From contig NC_073693.1 of the NCBI RefSeq assembly GCF_029784155.1, forward strand, positions 227,121,094 through 227,185,093: a DNA stretch of 64,000 bases, written 5' to 3'. Below, one piece after another: positions 11,483-21,988 of this stretch. Every line of letters begins with the position of its first letter. Positions within the stretch are counted from its first letter, which is position 1. The notes under the pieces are model-generated. The model had not been told where the DNA came from. It ran no database searches and was given only the letters and a program-made list of their open reading frames with translations. A program made the position numbers and the translations under genes. The stretch comes from Uranotaenia lowii. Lineage: Eukaryota > Arthropoda > Insecta > Diptera > Culicidae.

Positions 11483-12235
11483 CAGCTTGGGGCGAAAATC
11501 AGCGAGGACAAGGGCTGATGGAATAAATAGACGCGGTCCTAGAGTCGGTGGTGTCGATTATCGTTTCCAATCCACTGGAACGGGGCGAAGCAATGCGACC
11601 AGGTAAAGGAAGTCTTCCGCGGAGACGATCAGCTAAAGGCTAATTTACAAGCTGTACCGTCTGTTGCACGACGTCCTCCAGGATACAAACAGTGAGCTGC
11701 TCTGAACGTACACGGACGAAAATACCAGCTACGCCTGGGAGGATGCCATGAAGTGTATCGTGATGGCCTTCGCCGATCCGAACACATTCCTGCTGGATCC
11801 GTTTCTGTCGCTGAAGCCGGTCCGGTTTCTCGAGCCGATTCAAAATCTGCTATCGGCGTTTGTTTTTGAGAAGCTATTTACAGTTTCTTCTAAATTTTTG
11901 TTTTACTTAACACCAAATTCAAAAAAGTTTTGAGATACGTTAAAAAGTCACGGCTACTAAATAAAAAGATTAAAAAGCGGGGTATCGACTTTTCGAAAGT
12001 GTTCACAATTTCGAATTATTCAAAGTTTATCAATTGTATACAAAATCATGAAAACTAATAAATTTATTTTTCCCTAAAGCTTTTTCAAAATTTTAATCTC
12101 AATGCGCCTACTTTTTCGTAATTAACCCGGGCCCGAATGGACCTGAAAACTCGCACCGTGTACATCTCCTCCTGCCCTCAGTGGCAACAGTTAAGATTGC
12201 ATGCCAAGGAAGATTTGGTAGCAAAAATCCCTTAA
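11483..12235 (+). pseudogene. eIF3m: Decayed copy of translation initiation factor eIF3 subunit M
   Basis: In gene order and on one strand, short blocks match the eIF3m (PCI-domain) family: QLGAKISEDKG (11483), VLESVVSIIVSNPLERGE (11536-11589), AKQCDQVKEVFRGDDQLKA (from 11585), LYRLLHDVLQDTNSELL then stop (from 11652), [20 protein letters not shown] and [10 protein letters not shown] (11748-11838), [11 protein letters not shown] (to about 11880), and a C-terminal RMDLKTRTVYISS...PQWQQLR block (12134-12235) ending at TAA. Blocks lie in different frames, separated by internal deletions; an in-frame stop follows NSELL, and an A+T-rich unrelated stretch fills 11881-12130. Known eIF3m is part of the eIF3 complex; this copy cannot encode it. 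It is either a retrocopy or a gene fragment captured by the surrounding TIR element. Confidence 0.8.
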
Positions 12236-12393
12236 ATAAAACCAACTCCTTTAAACTCCAACCCTTCTCGTAAAAATAAATCATCGTTGTGTTTACAAAT
12301 TTATTAATAATTCAAGCTAAAAACATGCTAGGTAAAATATTTTGATTGAATTTTAACAACTAACAACTCCGCTTTTTGTAATTTTTCATTCCA

Positions 12394-12416
12394 TTTTATT
12401 TATTTATTTATTTATT
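12394..12416 (-). repeat. LINE 3' microsatellite tail
   Basis: On the minus strand the element ends in AATAAATAAATAAATAAA, the short tandem tail by which many Jockey/CR1-group LINEs end instead of a long poly(A). Confidence 0.75.
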
Positions 12417-12582
12417 CCGCCAAACAGTGTAGGCTACATATATATAATAACTTAAACCTAGAGATTACAATGTTCAAATAAGCTTAATAATAATAATTTT
12501 TCTTTACATTTACAAAGTCAGGTTCTTCGGTGCCTGTTACCGTAAAAACCTTTTTTCAGCTGCTGTTTTGACATATATAGAC

Positions 12583-15507
12583 TTAAATATTCTCATAATG
12601 TTTATTATAACTATACATTAAACAATTAACAGGACTATATTTTCCATAATCAGTTCGAGTAGAGGTTATAGTGAAAAGATTTCTTGTTCTTAAATGACGG
12701 CAAGGACAATAAAAGTTTAATTGATTTAGTAGATAAGCAGACTGAACGCGCTGATTAATTATGTCGTTTACAAAACAGATTGCAGCAAACTCTCTTCTTA
12801 CACTTAATGTTTCCATGTTTATAAGCAGGCAACGTGATTCATAGCTAGGTAATTGGTTCTGAGACCATCCTAAATTTCGTAAAGCGAATAGAACAAATTG
12901 TTTCTGGACTGATTCCAAACGGTTTTTATGTAAAATTTGAAAAGGCGACCACACAACGCTACAATACTCAAGAATAGATCTAACATAAGCTGTGTACAAT
13001 GTTTTTATTGTGTATGGGTCTTTAAAATTATAACTGAAACGTTTTATAAATGCTAACATACCGTTTGATTTCTGGATTATTGAGTTATAGTGATCTACAA
13101 AGGTAAGTTTTGAGTCCAATATAACTCCAAGGTCTCTAATCTTGTTGACTCTCTCGACAGGATCATCTCCCAATTTGACAATTTCATATGACTGACATTT
13201 TCTTCTGGTAAATACAATATTTGAACATTTTGCCACGTTAAGTTTGAGCAGACTTTTAATGCACCATTTGTTAAATACATTAACTTCGTTTTGAAAGATT
13301 CTAAAGTCTTCTTCGCTATTCACTTTCATATAAAGTTTCATATCATCAGCATAAATTAGCACATTTGACTGCTTGAGAAGACAAGTTATATCATTTACGT
13401 ATAAAATAAATAATAAGGGGCCGAGATGGGAGCCTTGAGGCACACCAGAAGTAACGGAGATACTTTTTGAAAGTGAACCATTAAATCTAACAACTTGTGA
13501 GCGGTTCGTTAAATAGGACCTTATCCATTTCAGTAGGTGTGAACTGAAACCCTGTTTATTTAATTTAAAAATTAACATGGGGATGTCAATTCTGTCAAAA
13601 GCTTTACTGAAGTCCGTGTATAAAGCCTGTACAGAATTACCGCGATCCATACAGCTAATATTATAGGTAACAAACTCGAGTAAATTAGTGGCTGTAGATC
13701 TTCCTTTAACAAATCCATGTTGCTTTTCAGTAATGAGTGTTTTAATTTGGTTATATATTTTTGCATTCACTATAGCTTCGAAAAGTTTTGGTATGCACGA
13801 TAAAATGGCTATGCCCCTGTAATTGTTTATGTCAGATTTTTTTCCTGACTTGAATATGGGTACAAGAAATGATTCTTTCCATACTTGAGGAAAAACACCT
13901 GATTTCAATGAAGAGTTAAATAGAAGAAACAATGGCATACTCAGTTCATTTACTAGATTTTTTAAAAGAAGTGGAGGAATTCCATCAGGCCCGGGCCCTT
14001 TAGTGCTGTCTAAGGAAGAAATGGTTTTACATATTTCTTCAAAGGAAATTGATTCTACTACAGTAAGTACCGTTGAATCAGAGAGATAACTAAAAAACGA
14101 AGTATCACGATCTTGCTCGGAAAAACTAGTGTAAACATTTTGGAAAAAGTCGGCGAATAGATTACAAATTTCGTCGGAATTTTGACCTTCTACGCTGCCA
14201 AAGTGCATGCGAGATGGAAAACTATTATTTTTTAATTTTGTATTGACATATCTAAAAAAGTTTCTTGGGTTCGATTTTATGTTTTGCTCAATTTTTATAT
14301 TATAGTCTTGGAAAGAAGTATTTAAGCGTATTGCTAGTCGATTACTGGCTTCTTGGTGTTCTAACTTAGTGACTAATGATGGATTCTTTTTCCAGTTTTT
14401 ATGTGCCTTCTGCTTTTTATTTCTTAAATGCACAAGCTCTTTCGTGAACCATGGCGGATTTTTGTTATTATTTGTTCGTCGCTTTAATTTTGTTGGAACG
14501 TATTCATTGAGAATATTACCAAGAATTTTGTAAAAAATCTCCACTTGATTGTCTGTTGAGTTTTCAGCTCGGAATATTGTTTGCCAATCAACAACTTGTA
14601 ATTTTGTTTTAATCATATTATAGTTTGCATGAAAAAAGTCAAACGTCTCTATAAACTCGTAATCATCTGGTAAACGTTTTTGATCAGGACATATGATTGA
14701 GAATTCGATAGCAGTGTGGAAGACCTCGTTTTTCCAGATTGGATCTGAAGCTTCTACAACACAAAAATCATCAGTCAAATTGGAAAATAATAAGTCCAGA
14801 TATCGACTACAGGCATTTTTTACATGATTTATTTGATTAAGACACAAAGAAGCCAGATTATCAAAAAGAATTTGCAGTGTTTCATTATCACCACAGATCG
14901 GCAAGAGAATGCTTTCATTATCTTCATCAATTAAGAATTGGAGACTTGATTGGTTAAAGTCGCCATAAAGGTGTATTTTAAATTCGGGCTCAAAATTTGC
15001 GAACATTTCAGTAATGTCAAACAGAAACTTTTGAAAATATTCTTTAATGGCATATTCTGGCGGAAAGTAAATCGACCCAAAAATATGCGTTTCATTGAAG
15101 ATGCGGGCTTTGACCCACACCTGCTCGAATTCTTTGTGTTTAGTCGTAGGAATGAGCTCAGAATCGAAGACAGAGCTGATTGCCACAACCACACCACCGC
15201 CAGATTTCTTGTCAGAAAGAAGAAAGTTTCTATCATCTCTAAACACGTTGAAACTAGAACCAAAAACTTCTTCGCTCTTTATGTTTACATCCCAGCTTGT
15301 TTCTGTTCCCAAAATTATAGTATAACTACTAGCTGCTAAATTTTTATAAATTATATTCAATTTCGATGCACTTCGCATTCTGTTAAAATTTTGACAATAA
15401 GCCACAATTTCATTATTATTTACTATAGCGGATGTATTCAGGGCAGAAGATGTTCTATGGTCGCGCGAACGAATTGTAACGCGATCCGCTTGGTCAACAT
15501 TAATCAA
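12583..15507 (-). CDS. LINE ORF2: endonuclease and reverse transcriptase
   Basis: A 974-residue polyprotein that nicks target DNA and copies the element RNA onto it (target-primed reverse transcription). The N-terminal third is an APE-type endonuclease, with GDFNQ near residue 179 and a DLLFSN region after it. The RT domain follows: KGPGPDGIPPLLLKNL, NNYRGIAILS, QHGFVKGRSTATNLLEF, YTDFSKAFDRID, GVPQGSHLGPLLF near residue 687, and the catalytic YADD near residue 718. The C-terminal region has the usual EYCSVVWSP motif. Length and order match Jockey/CR1-group ORF2, and no stop or frameshift is seen. Start taken at the first ATG after ORF1; translation may instead depend on reinitiation across the 11-base gap. 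Clade within the group (CR1, Kiri, Daphne-like) not settled. Confidence 0.93.
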   Translation of the reverse strand: MINVDQADRVTIRSRDHRTSSALNTSAIVNNNEIVAYCQNFNRMRSASKLNIIYKNLAASSYTIILGTETSWDVNIKSEEVFGSSFNVFRDDRNFLLSDKKSGGGVVVAISSVFDSELIPTTKHKEFEQVWVKARIFNETHIFGSIYFPPEYAIKEYFQKFLFDITEMFANFEPEFKIHLYGDFNQSSLQFLIDEDNESILLPICGDNETLQILFDNLASLCLNQINHVKNACSRYLDLLFSNLTDDFCVVEASDPIWKNEVFHTAIEFSIICPDQKRLPDDYEFIETFDFFHANYNMIKTKLQVVDWQTIFRAENSTDNQVEIFYKILGNILNEYVPTKLKRRTNNNKNPPWFTKELVHLRNKKQKAHKNWKKNPSLVTKLEHQEASNRLAIRLNTSFQDYNIKIEQNIKSNPRNFFRYVNTKLKNNSFPSRMHFGSVEGQNSDEICNLFADFFQNVYTSFSEQDRDTSFFSYLSDSTVLTVVESISFEEICKTISSLDSTKGPGPDGIPPLLLKNLVNELSMPLFLLFNSSLKSGVFPQVWKESFLVPIFKSGKKSDINNYRGIAILSCIPKLFEAIVNAKIYNQIKTLITEKQHGFVKGRSTATNLLEFVTYNISCMDRGNSVQALYTDFSKAFDRIDIPMLIFKLNKQGFSSHLLKWIRSYLTNRSQVVRFNGSLSKSISVTSGVPQGSHLGPLLFILYVNDITCLLKQSNVLIYADDMKLYMKVNSEEDFRIFQNEVNVFNKWCIKSLLKLNVAKCSNIVFTRRKCQSYEIVKLGDDPVERVNKIRDLGVILDSKLTFVDHYNSIIQKSNGMLAFIKRFSYNFKDPYTIKTLYTAYVRSILEYCSVVWSPFQILHKNRLESVQKQFVLFALRNLGWSQNQLPSYESRCLLINMETLSVRREFAAICFVNDIINQRVQSAYLLNQLNFYCPCRHLRTRNLFTITSTRTDYGKYSPVNCLMYSYNKHYENI

Positions 15508-15518
15508 AGAGCTAATAC

Positions 15519-16841
15519 CTATAGTGGCACGCGTCGATGGGGCAGAAAATATGGATACATTACCGGGTTGTTGAAATCAAATGCATTAGGGCCATGGTGG
15601 TAGCAGGGGCCGGCAAAGGGTGCACTGAATGAAGTGGGACACGGATTGAACGTTGCATATGGCGGCATGGAAGTCGATGGATGATGTGTGCACATATTTG
15701 CTTGGTACGGTGAAGTCGTTGCCGCAGCAGTAGTCGGGAACCTAGCCGGTAGCCTATCATGATGTGGTGGCGTATTAGGTGACACAGAAGAGGGTCCAGA
15801 GTCCAGTGGTGGTGTATTTGATGATACAGTAGAGGGTCCAGGGTTTAGAGTATCTCCACGTTGAAAATTGATGAAGGTCGGGATCTTTGTTTTCGGCTGA
15901 GGTTTCCTATTAAACGTGACCTTGGCGGCAGCAAGCAGTTCTTTGTCAGTGGAAGGCTTTTTGATCGGTTTGATTTGACGTTGACGTTTTCTTCGTTTTT
16001 TCGCTTTATCAGCGTTTTTTTGTTGCTCTCTGCGACGCGACTGGCGAATATCGAACTCTGCCCAGTCAGCTTTCCACACCTTTTTTGTACCCAGAAGTCG
16101 CCAACCTGAATCATTTAATTTTAATTTTCTGTTTAGCTCGATATCTAGGCTTGGGTAATCTGGTGTCGGAGGTGAGGGAGAACGACGACGGGCAGAGGCT
16201 ATGTTGGCTGATAATGTTTTTAACTCATCCAGTATATCAAGCTCCAATACTGGGTTTGAGGTAATCGTGCAACTTGAGGCGATTTCCATCGACAGCTGTT
16301 GTAGCTGACTGAGTTCCTCATTTATGTTGCACAGGTCTTTGGAAAGACCTGACGTCACTGAATTAATTGACTTTGTTAGGCATTCCTGCGAAGTCAACAT
16401 AGCCGTGTCGAAAAGCGATGTCGCATGGTTTTTCAACGCAGCGACAGATCCAGCTAAAGTGCTGTTTTTATTAATTGTAGTGAGCTCTAATTTAATGGCC
16501 TGCATAGCTATTTCTAGCCCTTCGATCGCCTCTAAGATCATGTTTGACTGATCATGCTGAAGCGCGAAGCGATGCGCCACCTCCGTGTTTTTGTGAATCA
16601 ACTCAGCTAGTTTTTTTTGTTCTTCAGCTAAACTGTTGATTTCTAGCTTAGCATTAACGAGCTCCTGGCAAGTTTGACAGCACGGTAAGAGGTACGCACT
16701 GGAATCCACTTTTTTGCTCCTCAATGTGTTTCTTTGAATAACAACTCCCACACAGGATGCATGGAAAACTCGCGGGCAACCAATGCACTTCCACATGATT
16801 GAATCAGTGGCAGAGTCCAGAGAACAAATTTCACACTTCAT
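15519..16841 (-). CDS. LINE ORF1: PHD-like zinc finger and coiled-coil RNA-binding protein
   Basis: 440 residues. Residues 3-56 carry a Cys4-His-Cys3 pattern (CEICSL, CIGCPRVFHASC, CCQTC), a PHD-like finger found in ORF1 of some CR1/Jockey-group LINEs. Residues about 60-215 are charged and heptad-rich, likely coiled coil. A Lys/Arg-rich stretch (about 270-295, KNADKAKKRRKRQRQIK) could bind nucleic acid. The last 120 residues are rich in Pro, Ser and Thr. By family analogy the product coats element RNA and helps carry it to the nucleus; that is inference. The gene is uninterrupted and lies directly upstream of ORF2. Confidence 0.85.
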   Translation of the reverse strand: MKCEICSLDSATDSIMWKCIGCPRVFHASCVGVVIQRNTLRSKKVDSSAYLLPCCQTCQELVNAKLEINSLAEEQKKLAELIHKNTEVAHRFALQHDQSNMILEAIEGLEIAMQAIKLELTTINKNSTLAGSVAALKNHATSLFDTAMLTSQECLTKSINSVTSGLSKDLCNINEELSQLQQLSMEIASSCTITSNPVLELDILDELKTLSANIASARRRSPSPPTPDYPSLDIELNRKLKLNDSGWRLLGTKKVWKADWAEFDIRQSRRREQQKNADKAKKRRKRQRQIKPIKKPSTDKELLAAAKVTFNRKPQPKTKIPTFINFQRGDTLNPGPSTVSSNTPPLDSGPSSVSPNTPPHHDRLPARFPTTAAATTSPYQANMCTHHPSTSMPPYATFNPCPTSFSAPFAGPCYHHGPNAFDFNNPVMYPYFLPHRRVPL

Positions 16842-16994
16842 TTTAATTAATTTAAAAACAGCGGGCGATAAAAAAAAAAAAAGTTAAACGCAGAGTACGG
16901 AGGAGCGGAAAAAACACGTCCGAATCGATTGACAACTAGTTAATCTCGTCACCACCTGAAAAGGTACCGACAATTGTCACCTAAAATCGTCACC

Positions 16995-17151
16995 CGAATG
17001 CGACGATTCTCACCCACGGTGACTACAAGAACAGGGTAAGAACTCACAAAGTTCATCCAAAGTGACGTTTCTCACCTAAACCGACTACCAGAATAGAGTG
17101 ACATGGGTGACTCGCCTATCATCACGTCACGCGCGGCGCAGAATAAGGGCC
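16995..17151 (-). repeat. Right terminal inverted repeat
   Basis: Reverse complement of the left terminus, ending CAGAATAAGGGCC at 17151. The region inside it (16930-17040) has further GTGACGATT/GGTGAGAA repeats. Confidence 0.75.
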
Positions 17152-18445
17152 ATTTTGACATGACATGACATGACATTTTGACATGACATGACATGACATT
17201 TTGACATGACATGACATGACATTTTGACATGACATGACATGACATTTTGACATGACATTTTGACATGACATGAAATGACATTTTGACATGACATGACATG
17301 ACATTTTGACATGACATGAAATGACATTTTGACATGACATGACATGACATTTTGACATGACATGACATGACATGACATGACATTTTGACATGACATGACA
17401 TGACATTTTGACATGACATTTTGACATGACATTTTGACATGACATGACATTTTGAAATGACATGACATTTTGACATGACATGACATTTTGACATGACATT
17501 TTGACACGACATTTTGACATGACATTTTGACATGACATTTTGACATGTCATTTTGACATGACATTTTGACATGACATTTTGACATGACATTTTGACTTGA
17601 CATTTTGACATGATATTTTGACATGATATTTTGACATGACATTATGACATGACATTATGACATGACATTATGACATGACATTTTGACATGACATGACATG
17701 ACATTTTGACATTACATTTTGACATGACATGACATGACATTTTGACATGACATGACATGACATGACATTTTGACATGACATGACATTTTGACATGGCATG
17801 ACATGAAATGACATTTTGACATGACATTTTAACATGACATTTTGACATGACATGACATGACATTTTGACATGACATGACATTTTGACATGACATAACATG
17901 ACATTTTGACATGACATGATATGACATTTTGACATGACATGACATGACATTTTGACATGACATGACATGACATGACATGACATGACATGATATGACATTT
18001 TGACATGACATTTTGACATGACATGACATGACATTTTGACATGACATGACATGACATTTTGACATGATATTTTGACATGATATTTTGAACATGACATTTT
18101 GACATGACATGACATGACATTTTGACATGACATGACATGACATTTTGACATGACATGACATGACATTTTGACATGACATTACATGACATTTTGACATGAC
18201 ATTACATGACATTTTGACATGACATTTTGACATGATATTTTGACATGACATTTTAACATGACATTTTGACATGACATGACATGACATTTTGACATGACAT
18301 TTTGACATGACATGACATTTTGACATGACATTTTGACATGATATTTTGACATGACATTTTGACATGACATTTTGACATGACATTTTGATATGACATTTTG
18401 ACATAACATTTTGATATGATATGTTGGCATGACATCTTCACATCT
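17152..18445. repeat. 13-bp satellite, right block
   Basis: Continuation of the 10679-10924 array: TTTTGACATGACA units interspersed with runs of two to seven TGACA pentamers, about 1.3 kb. Degenerate TTTTGACATG-like units trail to about 18760. Confidence 0.95.
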
Positions 18446-18764
18446 TCACATCTTCATGTGACATGCCATGCCAAGTTTAAATGACATGTTGACATGATAT
18501 GATGACAAACAATTTTGACATGGCATTGCATGTCGACATGACATTAAATGTGGACATGACATTGAAATTTGACATGACATTTTGGCAAGTTAATTTGACA
18601 TAACATGTCATGAAATTTTGACAGAACATGTCATGAAATTTTGAAAGGACATGTTTTCGTGACATTTTGAAATGACATTCAAGCTTGCTGCCATCACAGT
18701 TTGAAATGATATGCAATGATGATGTCATTTTGACATTAGTTCTAAGCATTTCATTATACTGCAA

Positions 18765-20130
18765 TCTTTTTGTTTATGTTATCTATACAGAAATAAGTTT
18801 ACCATAGAGAGTTATCGTAATTCTACGCTCACTTCACGGTTGTAGCATGATTACAACCTCTTCAACTTTTTTACTTTAATTCATATTTTGTTTTTCAAAA
18901 CTTGATTTGAAATTATGATTAAGATTTGAGACACTGAAAAATTGTTCTAAATATAACGTGATTTAAAGTTTTGAATTCTTAAACTCTTATACCTGTATCT
19001 CTAGGGAATTCGGATTAAATTGTTTTGTTAATTTTTTTAAAATTTTGCTTTCTATGTTTCAAATCTTCATAATATTTCCTAATTGTCACTAGGAAAATAT
19101 TTCTCGAATAAGCACATATCAAACGATCAATGATGATATGAAAATCATTTAAAATATCTATCCGGTCATTTTTTTTTTAAATAAGAGTATTTTAGTTGGT
19201 AATAAGGGTTTTAAATAATGAGAATTTAATTTTGCATTTTGCAGCCTAAATTAGAGTTTTCATTTCTAAGAAATTTCTTAGCTCTTCTTCAATGTTTGCA
19301 CGTGATTGATTAACAGTTTTTATTTGAAGATAACAGAAACTATTTTCTACGCAGACAACATGGCTATTTGAAGATAGTATACTGAACTCATCTCCAGTTT
19401 TTTTTAAACGTTTAAACGAGAAAAAATGCCCTTGGCAAGCCTTATGCTAAAAGAAATCCACTGTTTGTAACTTGTTCCATAAATAACATATGTGGATTAT
19501 ATCTATGTTTCATTTATAGTATACCATTTAGTTCATTTACTCCGCTTTGCTCAAGATCACTTTAAGGTTGAAACCGAAATCAGAAATTGTTCATTTATTG
19601 GAATATATTGCATATGAAACTTTATGAAAAAAGAATTTTGAATATCGGGACAATTTTTGGAGTATTTGCGCAATATTCTGCCTAGCGCAGCACTTTTAGC
19701 TTCCGACAGCTTTGGATGGTACATTTTTTTAGAACTGAAGAAATAAAAAACATTAGAGAAGATATTATACAAACCATTTTCAAGCAGCTTGCTGTTCAAT
19801 ATCCTCACCCTTGGAAGCAGTGGTTATTAATATCCATATTTTCATCAAAACCACGTCCAAAAAAATAGTCGGCCTTTTTTTTTATTTGTCGGAGCAAAAA
19901 TTGCAAATTTTATTCCATAAAATATTAACTCAATAGATCAAGTTTTCTTTATTTATTGGTTTAATGTTCAAAGGAATTTAATTTGGTTTTGAAAGGAGAA
20001 AAATATGTTTTATTTTTTTGTTATTAACAGTGTTGAAGGTGATTTACGCTTTCATTTAAGATTATGTGATATTTTCAAGATTCAATAATATTTAATTGGA
20101 ATGCAGGTTTTAAAAAATTAAATACATAAA
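18765..20130. other. No recognised gene
   Basis: A+T-rich DNA with only short frames. It may contain the unrecognised 3' part of the minus-strand Helitron that ends at 21403, but I could not find a CTAG-type 3' end here. Confidence 0.4.
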
Positions 20131-21403
20131 AAGAACTAATCTGTTAAGGCTACGATGATTTCTATGCTCATTCTATTTTCTAGAAATTTTCATGTAAATT
20201 TACCTCGAAACCTTAAGTGTATTTCTTTATTATACATTGTTATTTTTATCAAAGAAACATCGGGGCAAGTGCAAATGGATATCATCACAGTTCAACTTTC
20301 ATATTCTTTCAACAGAAAATGAAAGACTTTAAAATAAATTGAAAACTTGTTCCTGTTTGTCTTTTTTATCACCTTTCATTGATATATCTGCAGTTTTTCT
20401 CCACAAAAAAATAATTCTTGATACTTCATTTTTTTCTGAATACTGTTTAACCAAAAGACCTTCATTTACGAAGACATTTATTAATTTTTGAATATCCGCT
20501 TCAGATTTCACAATTTCAGGTCATTATAAAAACTTATCAGAAAAAATTCGGCTTCTGCTATCAACAAAATTATGCTTCTGGAATATCAATCATAAAAAAA
20601 AAGGACAGGCTCTTGTTCAGTTCATGTGTCTGTTCATTTTCAACGGATTTTGTAGATGTTCTGTTAATTTAAAGGCGCTTGATACAACTTCAGTAAAGCA
20701 CATTTGTACATGTTCGAAAAATGTTTCTAGGCGTATTGGATTAAAAACCAAATATTTCGACTTTTCTTTTTTCAAATGTCCGTAAAGAGTCATACCATTA
20801 TTTCATATGCATCAGTACAAAATTCATATTTTTCATACAAAAATTTCTTCTTTAAATAACACGAATTAAATTTTTTTTAAAATCGTTTAAATGGTTTTGA
20901 TTTGATCAGCAAAAAATTTAAATTTGGGTCACATCTAGGCGTCATTCATTAATATGTGCTGTACAAATGATCTAGGAATCAAGAAGAAACAAACACATCT
21001 AGGCTTCATTTGGCCACCACATGCATTGAAAATATGCTTGATTGAAAAATGCGCGCCCAAATATTTCCACTAATAACAATCAGTATGCTATGCCATGGTT
21101 ACTACCCTCTCTCGACGTTTGCTCGCGACGCCTCGACCATGGAGACGAAAAACAAACCGCCCGGCCGGCGCCCAAAGGAAAAAAAAAATCTCGAAAAAAT
21201 GGAAGCCATGAATTTAATTTGATTGAAAAAACTACTAATTTAATTAAAACGGACAATTGATGCGACTTTTGGTTATTTTTATTCGATATAAACCGATTCG
21301 CATGTCTACAGAATATTCTAAAAATAATTTCATTTGAATCGTTTGGGCCATTTCGGAGGAGTAGTACTACAAACACCGTTACAAGAGAATTTTATATAAT
21401 AGA
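20130..21403 (-). mobile_element. Helitron fragment, minus strand
   Basis: Reading the minus strand from 21403 gives TCTATTATATAAAATTCTCTTGTAACGGTGTTTG (shown in parts: TCTATTATATAAAATTCTCT, then TGTAACGGTGTTTG), the same 5' end as the Helitron starting at 36904. Similarity to that copy continues through 21380-21050 and through the blocks near 20620-20760 (CTTGATACAACTTCAG region) and 20150-20340. No rolling-circle replicase or helicase frame is present. Confidence 0.7.
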
Positions 21404-21988
21404 TTATCCTAAGGAAAATTCCTGTGCTAATAATACTTGCGCTAGTGTAGTTATTAGGGTTAGGAGATATAAACAAACCTAATTCTTACCTAACGTTACC
21501 TACGTTACGGAACAATTACCATTAATTTATATTACTCTTTTACTTTTTCTTAACTCAGTAGTGTGCAGACTGGTCCGAAGCGACGTTCGGTCGAGTAAAT
21601 GAGCTCGGACGGTCTTCTAAATTCCCCGGCCGGTCTCAAGCTGTCCTCTCAACTAGCTGGAAATTGCAATCCAAACGATCAGGCTGTCCTCACTACTCGC
21701 CTTTTAATGTCAAGCTGTCCTCTCAACTCGCTTGAAATTCCAATAAGCTCAGGTGGTCCTCCCAACTCACCTTCCAATCTCAAGCTGTCCTCTCAACTCA
21801 CTTGAAATTGTAATCCAAACGCCTAGGCTGTCCTCTCAACTCGCCTCTGAATATCAAGCTGTCCTCTCAATTCGCTTAAAATTCGCGTCAGTATGATCAG
21901 GCGTTCCTCTCAACTCGCCCTCCAATCTCAAGCTGTCCTCTCAACTCGCTTGAAATTCACGTCAGTATGATCAGGCGGTCCTCTCAAC

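Larger units (their letters stand above)
12394..16900 (-). mobile_element. Full-length LINE (Jockey/CR1 group), probably intact
   Basis: A minus-strand non-LTR retrotransposon with ORF1 (16841-15519), an 11-base gap, ORF2 (15507-12583), a 3' UTR of about 170 bp and a 3' tail of AAAT repeats (12394-12416). Both ORFs run without interruption, suggesting recent insertion. The 5' boundary is uncertain: a run of 13 A lies at 16869-16881 and transposon-arm sequence resumes by about 16930. I could not define a target duplication. It is nested within the TIR element 10928-17151, directly beside the eIF3m remnant. Confidence 0.85.
10928..17151. mobile_element. TIR DNA transposon (Harbinger-like) carrying an eIF3m copy and a nested LINE
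   Basis: Left terminus GGCCCTTATTCTGCGGCGCG and right terminus (reverse complement) GGCCCTTATTCTGCGCCGCG form inverted repeats that stay alignable for about 150 bp, including a shared internal AGTCGGTTTAAGTGAG/AGTCGGTTTAGGTGAG block. ATT flanks both sides (10925-10927 and 17152-17154), inside one satellite array. G-rich TIRs and a 3-bp target duplication point to PIF/Harbinger, but no transposase was found, so the assignment is tentative. Without the nested LINE it would be about 1.7 kb, most of it the eIF3m remnant at 11483-12235. Confidence 0.75.

Noticed and set aside
10928..17151. Firm PIF/Harbinger assignment
   Set aside because: Based only on 3-bp duplication and G-rich ends; no DDE transposase or Myb-like ORF is present to confirm it.
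17072..18441. Several 138-191-codon minus-strand ORFs with Met-Ser-Cys-His-Val repeats
   Set aside because: They occur in all three frames of a stop-free 13-bp satellite and end where the array ends; no start context or non-repeat domain.
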